Shown here: positions 1 to 8,925 of the stretch, in pieces
How positions within the stretch are numbered: the first letter of the stretch is position 1
How the letters are laid out: each line of letters opens with the position of its first letter
From: Pseudomonas peradeniyensis
Lineage (GTDB): Bacteria > Pseudomonadota > Gammaproteobacteria > Pseudomonadales > Pseudomonadaceae
Length of the DNA: 64,000 bases
Assembly (NCBI RefSeq): GCF_014268935.2
Contig: NZ_JABWRJ020000003.1
Span: 310,001 to 374,000, forward strand
Reading direction: 5' to 3'
Notes under the pieces: generated by a model
What the model saw: the letters and a program-made list of their open reading frames with translations, nothing else
The model's database searches: none
What the model was told of the DNA's origin: nothing
Position numbers and translations under genes: made by a program

Positions 1-40
1 GAATCTGTCAATTTTTGAGCAGACTTCCAGCGTTCATGAC

Positions 41-292
41 TTACACCATGGCGCGCTGAATCCGCTCGATGATCTCACGGTCCAGAACCTGATCCAGGTA
101 CCCCCGGTTCAGGGCGCGCGGTTTGAACAGGCGCTCACGACTTACCTGTGCGACTAGATCTGCTTTGGCCCAGCGCTCTTGCTGCTTGAAGTATGGAAGG
201 TCTTGAATCAGGTCGGCAGGAAGGTGGACATGCCAACCTCGACCAGACTTGTGTATATCTTTTGGGTCCTGGGCGTTAGAAGAGAGCCTCTG
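41..292 (-). pseudogene. start-less C-terminal gene remnant
   Basis: An 83-codon frame is open between an in-frame TGA (plus 293-295) and TAA (41-43). It contains no ATG, GTG or TTG near its beginning. The translation looks like real protein, with segments such as SGRGWHVHLPADL, FKQQERWAKADLV and DREIIERIQRAMV, so it is probably the 3' end of a gene whose 5' part was lost where the diguanylate cyclase gene now ends. I do not recognise the family. It could also be a chance open frame in GC-rich DNA. Confidence 0.3.
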
Positions 293-322
293 TCAGGCTA
301 TTCACCGCTCGGCAGGTAAGGA

Positions 323-1312
323 TCATCCGCGGACAATTTGGTTTTTGCCCTGACGCTTGGCCCGGTACATCGCCGCATCGGCCCGGGCGAACAGGCTGTC
401 GAGGGTGTCGTCTTCGTCGGTCAGCCCGGTCAGCCCCTGGCTCACCGTCACACCGTAGGTCTGCTGCCCATGGCTGAAACTCAACCGCTGGATCTCCCGC
501 TGCAGACGCTCGGCAATCTGCTCGGCCACCTGTGCGGTGCAGCCGGGAAACACGGCGGCAAACTCCTCGCCACCGATTCGCCCGAACTGATCGCCACGGC
601 GCAGGACGGCCTTGCCGCTGTCGGCGATGCGCTGTAGTACCTGGTCGCCTTCCTGGTGGCCGTAGGTGTCGTTGATGTGCTTGAAATCGTCGATGTCCAG
701 CAGCAGGAAAGCCATCGGCGTGCCTTCCTCGCGGGCGCTGTCGAAGGCCTGCTGGGCGCATTCGAAGAAGTGCCGGCGGTTGCTGCTCTGGGTGAGCACA
801 TCGGTGGTGGCCAGCCGTTGCAACTCGCCTTCGAGCTGCTTCTTTTCGGTGATGTCCTCGGCAATACCAACGATGATCACCCGCTGGTCGCCCTCGCGCT
901 GCTGGTTGATGTAGCACTTGTCGCTGAGCCAGCGGACCTCGCCGGCGGCATTGAGGATGCGGTACTCGCGGTCCTCGACGGTGCCCTTGACCAGTACTTG
1001 GGCCAGGCTGCGCTCGGCGTACTCCAGGTCGTCCGGGTAGATGGCGTCGCGCCATTCGTTGTAGTCGGCCAGTACCAGGCTGGCCGGACGGCCGAAGATG
1101 CGCTCGTAGGCGGGGCTGACGTAGAGCACCTGGCGGGTTTCCCAGTCGAAGGCCCAGAGCACGGCGTTGACGCTGTCGAGCAGCGAGCTGTACAGCTGCT
1201 CGCGTTCGCTCAGGCGAGCCACTTCGCCTTGGGCGTGGAGCAGGGCCAGCAGGGTCTGGGCGGCTTCTGGGCGCGGAGTGCCGGCAGGTGTGGGTGGGAG
1301 GTCTTTGGCCAT
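323..1312 (-). CDS. PAS-GGDEF diguanylate cyclase
   Basis: Predicted cytoplasmic diguanylate cyclase of 329 residues that makes cyclic di-GMP from two GTP. A PAS domain covers about residues 40-155 and probably senses the signal. The GGDEF domain covers about 165-329, with an intact GGEEF active site at 247-251. An RRGD inhibitory I-site at 238-241 sits the usual five residues before it, so product inhibition is expected. No membrane segment or signal peptide is visible. I chose the ATG at 1312 (MAKDLPP); an upstream GTG at 1420 would add 36 residues of Pro/Arg-rich sequence unlike the family. It lies downstream of desA on the same strand after a gap of about 140 bases. Confidence 0.85.
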   Translation of the reverse strand: MAKDLPPTPAGTPRPEAAQTLLALLHAQGEVARLSEREQLYSSLLDSVNAVLWAFDWETRQVLYVSPAYERIFGRPASLVLADYNEWRDAIYPDDLEYAERSLAQVLVKGTVEDREYRILNAAGEVRWLSDKCYINQQREGDQRVIIVGIAEDITEKKQLEGELQRLATTDVLTQSSNRRHFFECAQQAFDSAREEGTPMAFLLLDIDDFKHINDTYGHQEGDQVLQRIADSGKAVLRRGDQFGRIGGEEFAAVFPGCTAQVAEQIAERLQREIQRLSFSHGQQTYGVTVSQGLTGLTDEDDTLDSLFARADAAMYRAKRQGKNQIVRG

Positions 1313-1452
1313 GAGCACGGAACGTTTCTCGACGATGGGCGTGCGGCCACGGTCCGGCCCGCCACGCGGGCGATATGCCGGGTTTGAGTCGATTTGCGCA
1401 GGGGAAGTTCCGGTCGGCACGCCCCATTGCGGGGCATGCCGATCAACGGTGC

Positions 1453-2637
1453 TCAGGCGCCGTTGGGGCGCAGTGAGTAGGTCTTGAGCTGGGCGGCGAA
1501 GTCACGCAGCGAGTGGATGCCACTGGCCTCGGCCTCGTGCACCCAATCCTTCATCGCGGCGAGCATATCGTGGCCGTTGGCGCTGGTGCGCGCCCAGATC
1601 TGCTGCAGCGCCAGGCGCTTTTCGTAGATGGTCTTGAGTGCCTGGCTGTGGGCCAGCATCGACTCGATGCGCACGTGGTGGCGGTCCTGCAGCAGGCTGG
1701 TTTCCCGCGAAAGCAGGCGCTTGGCACGGCGGAAACGGTGGCGCACCGAGGCGTCGACCTTGTCCAGCTCTTGCTTGACCAGCGGGCCGATCACCAGCTT
1801 GCGGTACTGGGCCATGATCTGGAAGCGGTTGTTGAGGATGGCCATGGCGGTGTCCATGTCCAGCGACGCCTTGCCCTCCACGCGATGGGCGATGGGCGCG
1901 ACGCGCTGCACCTTGGCCAGGCGCAGCAGGCTCAGCAGGCGGATCCACATCCAGCCCATGTCGAATTCCCAGCGGCGCACCGAGAGCTTCGCCGAGTTGG
2001 GGTAGGTGTGGTGGTTGTTGTGCAGCTCCTCGCCGCCAATGATGATGCCCCACGGCACCAGGTTGGTGGCGGCGTCGCGGCACTCGAAGTTGCGATAGCC
2101 CACGGCATGGCCCAGGCCGTTGACCACGCCGGCGGCCCAGAACGGAATCCACATCATCTGGATCGCCCAGATGGTGATGCCGATGGTGCCGAACAGCAGC
2201 AGGTCGATGACCGCCATCAGGGCGATGCCGCCGAGCTTGTAGCGGGTGTAGAGGTTGCGCTCGATCCAGTCGTCCGGGCAGTTCTTGCCGTAGATGCGCA
2301 GCGTTTCCTCGTTGCGCGCCTCTTCACGGTACAGCTCGGCGCCCTTGCGCAGCACGGTGCCCAGGCCCTTGTGCACCGGGCTGTGGGGGTCGTCCGGGGT
2401 TTCGCACTTGGCGTGGTGCTTGCGGTGGATGGCGGTCCATTCGCGGGTGTTCTGCGCGGTGGTGAGCCACAGCCAGAAACGGAAGAAATGCTTGAGCCCC
2501 GCGTTCAGCTCCAGGGCGCGGTGCGCCGAGTAGCGGTGCAGGTAGATGGTGACGCTGACGATGGTCAGGTGGGTCATCAGCAGGGTGACGGCGACCAGTT
2601 GCCAGGCCGACAAGTCGAGTAGACCGTAGTACCACAT
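1453..2637 (-). CDS. desA: aerobic delta-9 acyl-lipid desaturase DesA
   Basis: Membrane di-iron fatty acid desaturase of 394 residues that introduces cis double bonds into saturated acyl chains and so controls membrane fluidity. The three histidine boxes are present: HRYSAH near residue 35, HRKHH near 72 and HNNHH near 209. Hydrophobic segments at the N-terminus and around residues 135-175 fit membrane anchoring. The C-terminal 120 residues are soluble and charged. The start is ATG at 2637. The gene is divergent from the EAL gene, and this pairing matches the desA neighbourhood known in P. aeruginosa, where DesA acts on phospholipid acyl chains. Substrate position here is inferred from that homology. 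Confidence 0.9.
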   Translation of the reverse strand: MWYYGLLDLSAWQLVAVTLLMTHLTIVSVTIYLHRYSAHRALELNAGLKHFFRFWLWLTTAQNTREWTAIHRKHHAKCETPDDPHSPVHKGLGTVLRKGAELYREEARNEETLRIYGKNCPDDWIERNLYTRYKLGGIALMAVIDLLLFGTIGITIWAIQMMWIPFWAAGVVNGLGHAVGYRNFECRDAATNLVPWGIIIGGEELHNNHHTYPNSAKLSVRRWEFDMGWMWIRLLSLLRLAKVQRVAPIAHRVEGKASLDMDTAMAILNNRFQIMAQYRKLVIGPLVKQELDKVDASVRHRFRRAKRLLSRETSLLQDRHHVRIESMLAHSQALKTIYEKRLALQQIWARTSANGHDMLAAMKDWVHEAEASGIHSLRDFAAQLKTYSLRPNGA

Positions 2638-2747
2638 AACGGGAAAGACCCTCGAAAACTCAGGGGAACAGCGCTCGCATTATCCCTGGGCGGGGAAATA
2701 AAACCAGTCGCCCTTTTAGATAGGAGGTCACAGGGTGTTTCAGCCCT

Positions 2748-2753
2748 TATAAT
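2748..2753 (+). promoter_or_regulatory. possible -10 box of the EAL gene
   Basis: TATAAT is a perfect sigma-70 -10 hexamer 34 bases before the chosen ATG. The matching -35 position (2725-2730, AGGTCA) is a poor 3/6 match at 17-bp spacing. The box overlaps an alternative ATG at 2752, which argues that translation starts at 2788. Confidence 0.45.
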
Positions 2754-2787
2754 GCCCCTTCCTTTTTCATGGGCTCCTCCACCCGAC

Positions 2788-4683
2788 ATGTCTGTTTCCG
2801 TTCGCGACGCCTTGCGCATGGCCGGGCTCTACATGGTGCTTTCGATCCTCTGGCTGGTACTGTCCGAGCTGGTTCTGCGTGGCATGACCGACGACCCGCT
2901 GGCGCTGACCGTGGGCCGGCAGATCAACGTGGTGGTCTGGGTGCTGCTCAGCGCCTTGCTGATCTTCGTTTCCCGCGCCCGCCTGCTGAACTTCATCGGC
3001 ATCGGCGCCCGCCTGCGCAGTGAAGACCGCGAGCGCCTGCGCATGGCCGCGGCGGTGTTCGACAGCACCTTGGAAGGTGTCTTGGTGACTGACCGCAATG
3101 GCCTGATCGTGCACGTCAACCGGGCCTTCATGCGCATCACCGGTTACCAGCAGGAAGAAGTCATCGGCCAGCGCCCGAGCAAGTTCAAGTCCGGTCGGCA
3201 TGGCGCGCCGTTCTACCAGCAGATCTACGCCGCCCTGGCGGAGCAGGGCGAGTGGAGCGGGGAGATCTGGAACCGTCGGAAAAGCGGGGAGATCTACCCG
3301 CAATGGCAGACGATCTGCGCCATTCGCGATGACAGCGGTGCGCTCAGCCATTACGTCGCGGTTTTCAGCGACATCAGCGCGATCAAGCACACCGAGGAAG
3401 AACTGGCCTATCTGGTCCATCACGACCCGCTGACCGGCCTGCCCAACCGCCTGCTGTTCAATGACCGCGCCATGCAGGCCATGGCCGCGGCCCAGGCCAA
3501 CAAGCGCGGCTGTGCCCTGCTGCTGCTCGACCTCGACCATTTCCAGAGCATCAACGACGGCCTCGGCCACACCATCGGCGACCAGTTGCTCAAGCTGGTC
3601 GGCGAGCGTCTGCGCGAGGTGCTGGGCAGCGGCGTGACCCTGGCCCGGCTGGGCGGCGACGAGTTCGGTGTGCTGGCCGAGAACTGCCAGCAGGTGGGCC
3701 TGGCCGGCAAGCTGGCGCAATCGATCATCGAGCGGTTGAAGGAACCGTTCTGCTTCGAAGGCAACCGCCTGTTCATCAGTGTCAGTATCGGCATCAGCCT
3801 GTTCCCCAGTGATGCGCTGAGCGCCGAGCAGTTGCTGCGCAACGCCGACTCGGCGCTGTTCAAGGCCAAGAGCAACGGCCGAGCCTGCTATGCGCTGTAC
3901 ACCGAGGAGCTCACCGCCCATGCCCAGCAGCGGGTCGAAACCGCCGGCGAGTTGCGCCGGGCGCTGGAGCAGCAGGAGCTGCGGGTGTTCTTCCAGCCGG
4001 TGCACGACCTGTTCACCGCCCGGATGATCGGCGTCGAGGCACTGGTGCGCTGGCAGCATCCGCAGCGCGGCCTGGTCCCGCCCGGGGAGTTCATCCCCAT
4101 CGCCGAACGCACCGGACTGATCGCCGAGATCGACGCCTGGGTGCTGCACCAGGCCTGCCGGCAGATGGTGCAGTGGCAGACCGAGGGGCGGCAGTTGGCG
4201 TTCGTCGCGGTGAACATTTCCAGCCGCCTGTTCAGCCAGCGCGACCTGTACCGGCAGGTGGCCGATGCATTGCACGACACCGGGCTGGACCCTGCGCAGC
4301 TCGAACTCGAAGTGACCGAGAGCGCGGTGATGGAAGACCCTGAGGTCGCCCTGGAGCAGCTTCACCGCCTGCGCGAGCTGGGCGTGACACTGGCCATCGA
4401 CGACTTTGGCACCGGGTATTCGTCATTGCTGCGGCTCAAGCGAATGCCCGTGCAGAAGCTCAAGATCGACCAGGGTTTTGTCGCGGGCCTGCCCCATGAC
4501 GAGGACGACATCGCCATCGTGCGGGTGATCATCGCCCTGGCGCGGAGCATGGGCATGCAGGTGCACGCCGAAGGGGTCGAGCAGGCGGAGCAGGCGCGGT
4601 TCCTGCTGGAGCAGCAATGCCAGCTGGGGCAGGGCTACTGGTTCGGGCGGCCGGTGCCGGCGGCGGAGCTGCACTGGGGCTGA
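2788..4683 (+). CDS. membrane PAS-GGDEF-EAL cyclic di-GMP protein
   Basis: A 631-residue protein expected to turn over cyclic di-GMP at the inner membrane. Two transmembrane segments lie at about 12-31 and 46-65, a PAS domain at about 80-200, a GGDEF domain at 205-375 and an EAL domain at 385-630. The EAL domain keeps its signature (GVEALVRW near 415), the DDFGTGYSS loop and AEGVE, so phosphodiesterase activity is likely. GGDEF is intact at 289-293 but the I-site position reads GSGV instead of RxxD, so cyclase activity is possible without product inhibition. The start at 2788 (MSVSVRDA) is preferred because a -10 box overlaps the upstream ATG at 2752. It resembles the EAL protein beside desA in P. 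aeruginosa. Confidence 0.85.
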   Translation: MSVSVRDALRMAGLYMVLSILWLVLSELVLRGMTDDPLALTVGRQINVVVWVLLSALLIFVSRARLLNFIGIGARLRSEDRERLRMAAAVFDSTLEGVLVTDRNGLIVHVNRAFMRITGYQQEEVIGQRPSKFKSGRHGAPFYQQIYAALAEQGEWSGEIWNRRKSGEIYPQWQTICAIRDDSGALSHYVAVFSDISAIKHTEEELAYLVHHDPLTGLPNRLLFNDRAMQAMAAAQANKRGCALLLLDLDHFQSINDGLGHTIGDQLLKLVGERLREVLGSGVTLARLGGDEFGVLAENCQQVGLAGKLAQSIIERLKEPFCFEGNRLFISVSIGISLFPSDALSAEQLLRNADSALFKAKSNGRACYALYTEELTAHAQQRVETAGELRRALEQQELRVFFQPVHDLFTARMIGVEALVRWQHPQRGLVPPGEFIPIAERTGLIAEIDAWVLHQACRQMVQWQTEGRQLAFVAVNISSRLFSQRDLYRQVADALHDTGLDPAQLELEVTESAVMEDPEVALEQLHRLRELGVTLAIDDFGTGYSSLLRLKRMPVQKLKIDQGFVAGLPHDEDDIAIVRVIIALARSMGMQVHAEGVEQAEQARFLLEQQCQLGQGYWFGRPVPAAELHWG

Positions 4684-4688
4684 GTCCG

Positions 4689-5942
4689 TCAGTAACGAAG
4701 CCTTTGCGTCATGTCGTGGATCACGCCATGCACGATCCGCCTGACGAGCCTGCTCTCACCAGCGCTCAAGCCGTCCACATGCTGATCAAGCAAAGCCTTG
4801 GCCTGGGTCTCGGTGCCCGGTACAAGCTCATCGATGATCCTTTGCCCGAGTGCTCCACGTACGCCGATGGCTTCACCAAGACTCAACACGCTGTCCCTGG
4901 TGACCTCGCCGTGGGTGCGGACTCCATCGGGTTTCCACACCAGTTCCGCGTCCAGCCAGGGGGCGGCCGAGTCACCATACACAGCGGTGCACAGCAGATC
5001 GTAGTGCGGAGCCAGGTAGCAAGCGTCCGGATGCATGAAGAACGACAGGTTCTTCAGGTGTGCATCGTTGTTCCCCACCAGGATGTTGAATACCAGCCAG
5101 CGAAACAATTGCATGCGGGTCTGTGCGACATTGCGCACCAGACCCAGGATTTTCAGTAGTGTTTCCGGTGTCGCCTGGTGGTATTTGAAGCTCTTGTCCA
5201 ACGCCAGGAGCTGGCACGCATCCAGTACATGTATGCGTTCGAGCCGTTCGCCGTGACGCATGCGATCAAAGCGCTCGATCAGGTAGACGGCTTCCGGTAC
5301 GCGCCGAAATGACACGTCAGGTACTGCGAGGTTCATTACCCGGGCCAGACGCATCACGAACCATTCGTTGATGGCGGTCGCATCGTACAGCTCGCGTAGC
5401 GGGTGATCGGGCTTGAGGATGTGGGTTGACGGCGTGCTGCCTTCGGGCTCGAACAGGGCATTGCCTACTATCACGACTGGCAGCTTGTGCTGCGCGCCGG
5501 CCAGCGACATGCGTTTCGGTGCTCCCGTGGTCAGTGCGCTATGCGGCAGGTTACGAATGCGTTCACTCAGTCGAGCATCGGTGAGCGGCCTGAGCCCATC
5601 GGGCTGGTCTTGCGCCAGGTCCTCCAGCAGCGTGATCGCACCGGCTGACTCCGACCCATAGTATCCGAGCAGGCCAAAGGCATCGGCGAATTCGATTCTG
5701 GCGTCGTTGGCCAGCAGGGACCTGGCGTGCTCTTCTGGCAGAAGGTTGTCGAAGAACCACTGGACCGGGCGATAGGAGGAGCTGTCGACAATCGTCTCGC
5801 GGGCTCTGGGAAGCGCGGGAGAAAGGTCATACCCCGTTGTGCTGGAGCGCCACCCCGATGTGTACGAAAGGCTCCAGACACCTCCATCGTCGCGTAGCGT
5901 GGCGACGTGATCGGCGTTTATGAGGACCTCGAGCATTCTCAT
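4689..5942 (-). CDS. hipA: HipA-family Ser/Thr kinase toxin
   Basis: Toxin of a type II hipBA module. HipA kinases inactivate a tRNA ligase (GltX in E. coli) and cause dormancy. The 417-residue protein has the family layout: an N-terminal subdomain, RMSLAGAQHK at 144-153 whose Ser146 aligns with the autophosphorylated Ser150 of E. coli HipA, HILKP at 174-178 with the ATP lysine, the catalytic loop GNNDAHLKN at 290-298 and the metal motif APHYDL at 311-316. All key residues appear intact. It overlaps hipB by four bases (ATGA) and converges on the EAL gene with five bases between stops. GC is visibly lower than in the flanking genes, which suggests acquisition. The phosphorylation target is unknown. 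Confidence 0.9.
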   Translation of the reverse strand: MRMLEVLINADHVATLRDDGGVWSLSYTSGWRSSTTGYDLSPALPRARETIVDSSSYRPVQWFFDNLLPEEHARSLLANDARIEFADAFGLLGYYGSESAGAITLLEDLAQDQPDGLRPLTDARLSERIRNLPHSALTTGAPKRMSLAGAQHKLPVVIVGNALFEPEGSTPSTHILKPDHPLRELYDATAINEWFVMRLARVMNLAVPDVSFRRVPEAVYLIERFDRMRHGERLERIHVLDACQLLALDKSFKYHQATPETLLKILGLVRNVAQTRMQLFRWLVFNILVGNNDAHLKNLSFFMHPDACYLAPHYDLLCTAVYGDSAAPWLDAELVWKPDGVRTHGEVTRDSVLSLGEAIGVRGALGQRIIDELVPGTETQAKALLDQHVDGLSAGESRLVRRIVHGVIHDMTQRLRY

Positions 5943-6166
5943 CGGTCAGGTGTATCCACGTAGAGCCGTATGCCGAGCTCCTGTAGTACTTGCAGGACGC
6001 TGGCGAGAGAAACGCTGCCTTTGCCCTGCTCGATGTCCCTGAGCAGGACATGACTCTTGCCGACGATCAGCGCGAGATCGGTCTGGGTGATGTTCTGGCT
6101 TTTTCGGATGTTTCTTACCGTGTTTCCCAGCTCGGCAGGGGTGCGGATCTGTGTGAGACCGTTCAT
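5939..6166 (-). CDS. hipB: HipB-family antitoxin, XRE repressor
   Basis: A 75-residue antitoxin and DNA-binding autorepressor partner of HipA. The helix-turn-helix covers about residues 12-60, with QNITQTDLALIVGKSHVL as the core and GSVSLASVLQVLQELGI after it, then a short tail (VDTPDR). The ATG at 6166 is preferred; a longer frame would need a TTG at 6217. The stop overlaps the hipA start (ATGA), so antitoxin is translated first and coupled to toxin. An AT-rich upstream region with a perfect palindrome probably holds its operator. Confidence 0.88.
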   Translation of the reverse strand: MNGLTQIRTPAELGNTVRNIRKSQNITQTDLALIVGKSHVLLRDIEQGKGSVSLASVLQVLQELGIRLYVDTPDR

Positions 6167-6233
6167 GCGAACGCGACCTGACTGAAGCGAAAGAATAGCT
6201 TCGATTATGTCGCACAACCGTCAGGTTTCAAGA

Positions 6234-6257
6234 AAAACTAAACCATTATTTAGTTTT
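6234..6257. repeat. AT-rich inverted repeat upstream of hipB
   Basis: Perfect 9-bp arms AAAACTAAA (6234-6242) and TTTAGTTTT (6249-6257) flank a 6-base spacer. It lies between the probable hipBA promoter and the hipB start and could be a second repressor site. The stem is too AT-rich to be a good terminator. Confidence 0.5.
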
Positions 6258-6285
6258 CATATGTTGGATGATGTTTCTGTGGGGA

Positions 6286-6319
6286 AACGAAATTATAATT
6301 TCGTTCTTGTCGTGTTCAG
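6286..6319 (-). promoter_or_regulatory. hipBA promoter with palindromic operator
   Basis: 6286-6305 is a perfect 20-bp palindrome centred on ATTATAAT. Read on the minus strand it contains TATAAT (6297-6292), a perfect -10 box. CTGAAC at 6319-6314 is a partial -35 at 16-bp spacing. A promoter buried in a palindrome about 125 bases before the hipB ATG fits HipB autorepression. Position and symmetry are seen directly; the operator role is inference. Confidence 0.55.
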
Positions 6320-6321
6320 GA

Positions 6322-6367
6322 GCCTCACAGCCAGAACCAAGCTTTGAGTCAGTTTTGACTGTGAGGC
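6322..6367. repeat. inverted repeat after metI
   Basis: Nine-base arms GCCTCACAG (6322-6330) and CTGTGAGGC (6359-6367) are perfect complements. A smaller hairpin AGTCA/TGACT (6347-6360) lies inside. It follows the metI stop and could fold in the operon's 3' end, but it has no U-tract. Confidence 0.45.
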
Positions 6368-6379
6368 GGCGGCCTGTCG

Positions 6380-7024
6380 TCAACGTTTGTTCAAACCCTT
6401 GGCCAAACGGTCCCCGCCCAGCTGGATCAGCGCCACCAATGCCACCAGCATCACGATCACGGTCAGCATGATCTGGCTGTCGAAGCGTTGGTATCCGTAC
6501 CGATAAGCGATATCCCCCAGGCCACCGGCGCCGATCGCCCCGGCCATGGCCGATGAGTTGATCAGCGTCACCAGGGTGATGGTGAAGCCGCCGACGATCC
6601 CTGGCAGGGCCTCGGGCAACAGTACGTGCCAGACGATGTGCCAGCGCCGGCAGCCCATGGCCTGGGCGGCTTCGATCAGGCCGTGGTCGACCTCGCGCAG
6701 GCTGACCTCGGCGATCCGTGCGAAGAACGGCGTGGCGGCGATGGTCAGCGGCACCACGGCCGCCCACACGCCATAGGTGGTGCCGACCACCAGGCGGGTG
6801 AAGGGGATCAGCGCGACCATCAGGATCAGGAACGGGATCGAGCGGAACAGGTTGACGATGGCGCCCAGCACCCGGTTCAGCGCCGGGGCCTCGAAGATCC
6901 CGCCCTTGTCGCTGGTGACCAGCAGCACCGCCATCGGCACCCCGACGAGCAGCGCGACCAGCGAGGACACGCCGACCATCAGCAGGGTGTCGAGCAGGCC
7001 TTGCAGCAGGCGATCAATCCACAT
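6380..7024 (-). CDS. metI: methionine-type ABC transporter permease MetI
   Basis: Inner-membrane permease of 214 residues in the MetNIQ importer (D-/L-methionine and related sulfur compounds). It has five or six hydrophobic helices and the EAA cytoplasmic loop ([20 protein letters not shown]) that contacts MetN. I chose ATG at 7024 because a strong GGAGGT ribosome site lies eight bases upstream; an ATG at 7042 adds six residues. The start overlaps the end of metN by 11 bases, so translation is coupled. It is the last gene of the sulfur operon. Confidence 0.92.
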   Translation of the reverse strand: MWIDRLLQGLLDTLLMVGVSSLVALLVGVPMAVLLVTSDKGGIFEAPALNRVLGAIVNLFRSIPFLILMVALIPFTRLVVGTTYGVWAAVVPLTIAATPFFARIAEVSLREVDHGLIEAAQAMGCRRWHIVWHVLLPEALPGIVGGFTITLVTLINSSAMAGAIGAGGLGDIAYRYGYQRFDSQIMLTVIVMLVALVALIQLGGDRLAKGLNKR

Positions 7025-8123
7025 GGCCGAGTACCTCCACATCTGCGGCCCAGCGGCGGGCGCGTTCGAGCAATTGGTGGGTGTCCAATGACGAGCCGCG
7101 CACGGACAGGATCAACTGCCCCAGGGCCTGCTCGCCGATGGTCTCGACGCCGCCCTGGAGCAGCCGCACGCGCCCGCCAAGGTCGTTGAACAGGGTGCTC
7201 AGCTCCGGCTCGCCGACCAGGTCGAGCCTGAGCACCACGGCCGCGTCGCGGCTCACCGGCTGGGCGCGCAAGCTGGCCTGCAAGGCTGCCGGCAGCTTGG
7301 TCTGCAGCGGTGCGAGCAGGGTGCGGGTGATGTCGTGGCGCGGCGCGCCGAACACCTGCCAGACCTCGCCCTGCTCGACGATCTCGCCACGTTCGAGCAC
7401 CACCACGCGCTGGCAGATGTCGCGGATCACCGCCATCTCGTGGGTGATCAGCACCACGGTCAGGCCCAGGCGCCGGTTGATGTCGCGCAGCAGTTCGAGG
7501 ATCGAGGCGGTGGTTTCCGGGTCCAGCGCCGAGGTGGCCTCGTCGCACAGCAGGATCTCGGGGTCATGCACCAGCGCCCGGGCGATGCCGACGCGCTGCT
7601 TCTGCCCGCCGGACAGTTGCGCCGGGTAGACCTGATGCTTTTCCGCCAGGCCAACCAGCTCCAGCAGCTCGCGCACCTTGCGCTGGCGCTCGGCCTTGGC
7701 CACCCCGGCCACCTTCAGCGGCAGCTCGACGTTCTGCCACACGGTCTTGGCCGACATCAGGTTGAAGTGCTGGAAGATCATGCCGATGCGCCGGCGCAAG
7801 GCCACCAGGCGGTCCTCGTCGAACGGCGCGATATCCACCTGGTCGATCAGCACCCGGCCCTGGCTGGGTTGCTCCAGGCGGTTGATGGTGCGCAGCAGCG
7901 AGGACTTGCCGGCGCCGCTGCGGCCGATGATGCCGAAGATCTCGCCCCGGCGGATGTTCAGGTCGATGCCTTGCAGTGCCGGCTGGCCCTGGCCCGGATA
8001 GGTCTTGCCCAGGCCGATGAAACGGATATGCGCCTGGTTCACTTCCGGGCGCAGGGCGGTTTCCTCGGCCTTGAACGGTTCGGCGGGCGGGACGGGCGCC
8101 CTGAGGGCGCTGGCCTGGGCCAT
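7014..8123 (-). CDS. metN: methionine-type ABC transporter ATPase MetN
   Basis: ATPase subunit of the MetNIQ importer, 369 residues. After a 30-residue N-terminal extension comes the ABC domain with Walker [10 protein letters not shown], signature [15 protein letters not shown] and Walker [13 protein letters not shown]. The C-terminal 90 residues match the NIL regulatory domain that binds methionine and inhibits transport. I chose the ATG at 8123 ([10 protein letters not shown]); a start at 8159 would overlap metQ. The metQ stop lies one base upstream. Co-location with monooxygenases suggests organosulfur uptake rather than ordinary methionine uptake; this is inference. Confidence 0.92.
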   Translation of the reverse strand: MAQASALRAPVPPAEPFKAEETALRPEVNQAHIRFIGLGKTYPGQGQPALQGIDLNIRRGEIFGIIGRSGAGKSSLLRTINRLEQPSQGRVLIDQVDIAPFDEDRLVALRRRIGMIFQHFNLMSAKTVWQNVELPLKVAGVAKAERQRKVRELLELVGLAEKHQVYPAQLSGGQKQRVGIARALVHDPEILLCDEATSALDPETTASILELLRDINRRLGLTVVLITHEMAVIRDICQRVVVLERGEIVEQGEVWQVFGAPRHDITRTLLAPLQTKLPAALQASLRAQPVSRDAAVVLRLDLVGEPELSTLFNDLGGRVRLLQGGVETIGEQALGQLILSVRGSSLDTHQLLERARRWAADVEVLGHVD

Positions 8124-8124
8124 G

Positions 8125-8925
8125 TCAGCCTTCCCAGCCGGCCTGGTAGAGCTTGCCATGGGCCTTGTCCAGGGCGGCGCGCACGGCCGGCGAGTGTTGG
8201 TAGATATCGACGAACTTGGCCAGGCGCGGGTCGTTCTTCTCCTGCGGGCGGATGACGAACTGGATCACGTACTCCTTGTTCTCCAGGCCGTCGAACAGCA
8301 GCGCCGAGGTGGCGTCGAAGCTGTTGGCCAGGCGGATGTAGGCCGGATAGCCCTGGACCAGGTCGGCGTCGTCATAGGCGCGTACCAGTTGCACGGCTTC
8401 GACCTGGAGAATCCGGATCTTCTTCGGGTTGGCGACGATGTCGTCCTCGGTGGCCTTGTAGCCCACGCCCGGCTTGAGGGTGATCAGCCCGGCCTTGGCC
8501 AGCAATTGCAGGCCACGGCCACTGTTGATCGGGTCGTTGGCGATGGCCACGCTGGCGCCCTCGGGCAGCTCGGCGAAGCTTTTGTACTTCTTCGAGTACA
8601 GGCCGACGTTGTTGATGATCCCCGGTGCGTAGGGCACCAGGTCGAAGCCGGCGGCGGCCTTGGCGTTTTCCAGGAACGGGATGTGCTGGAAGTAGTTCAC
8701 GTCGATATCGCCGCTGTTGAGGCTGACGTTGGGCGCGATCCAGTCGCTGAACTCGATCAGCTTTACTTCCAGGCCTTGTTTTTGGGCCTCCTCCACCGCC
8801 GCCTCCAGGGGGATGGCGAAGGCGGCGGTGGTGCCGATCTTCAGCGGTTCGGCGGCCAAGGCGGCGGCGGACAGGCCGAGACCCAAGGCAATGGCCGCGA
8901 CGGGCCGGAACAGTTTCTCAAGCAT
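8125..8925 (-). CDS. metQ: MetQ/NlpA-family periplasmic binding protein
   Basis: Substrate-binding protein of 266 residues for the MetNI importer. The N-terminus ([20 protein letters not shown]) is a Sec signal peptide with probable cleavage after ALAA. There is no lipobox cysteine, unlike E. coli MetQ, so it should be soluble in the periplasm. The body is typical NlpA ([49 protein letters not shown]). The ATG at 8925 sits eight bases inside the monooxygenase gene end; a start at 9015 would place a Pro-rich leader before the signal peptide. The true ligand may be a sulfur compound other than methionine. Confidence 0.9.
   Translation of the reverse strand: MLEKLFRPVAAIALGLGLSAAALAAEPLKIGTTAAFAIPLEAAVEEAQKQGLEVKLIEFSDWIAPNVSLNSGDIDVNYFQHIPFLENAKAAAGFDLVPYAPGIINNVGLYSKKYKSFAELPEGASVAIANDPINSGRGLQLLAKAGLITLKPGVGYKATEDDIVANPKKIRILQVEAVQLVRAYDDADLVQGYPAYIRLANSFDATSALLFDGLENKEYVIQFVIRPQEKNDPRLAKFVDIYQHSPAVRAALDKAHGKLYQAGWEG

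Noticed and set aside
6234..6257. Hairpin as a metI terminator
   Set aside because: The stem is nearly all A/T and there is no GC-rich base or proper U-tract; an operator role fits better.
8125..8925. MetQ as a lipoprotein
   Set aside because: No cysteine follows the signal peptide; cleavage after ALAA is more likely.
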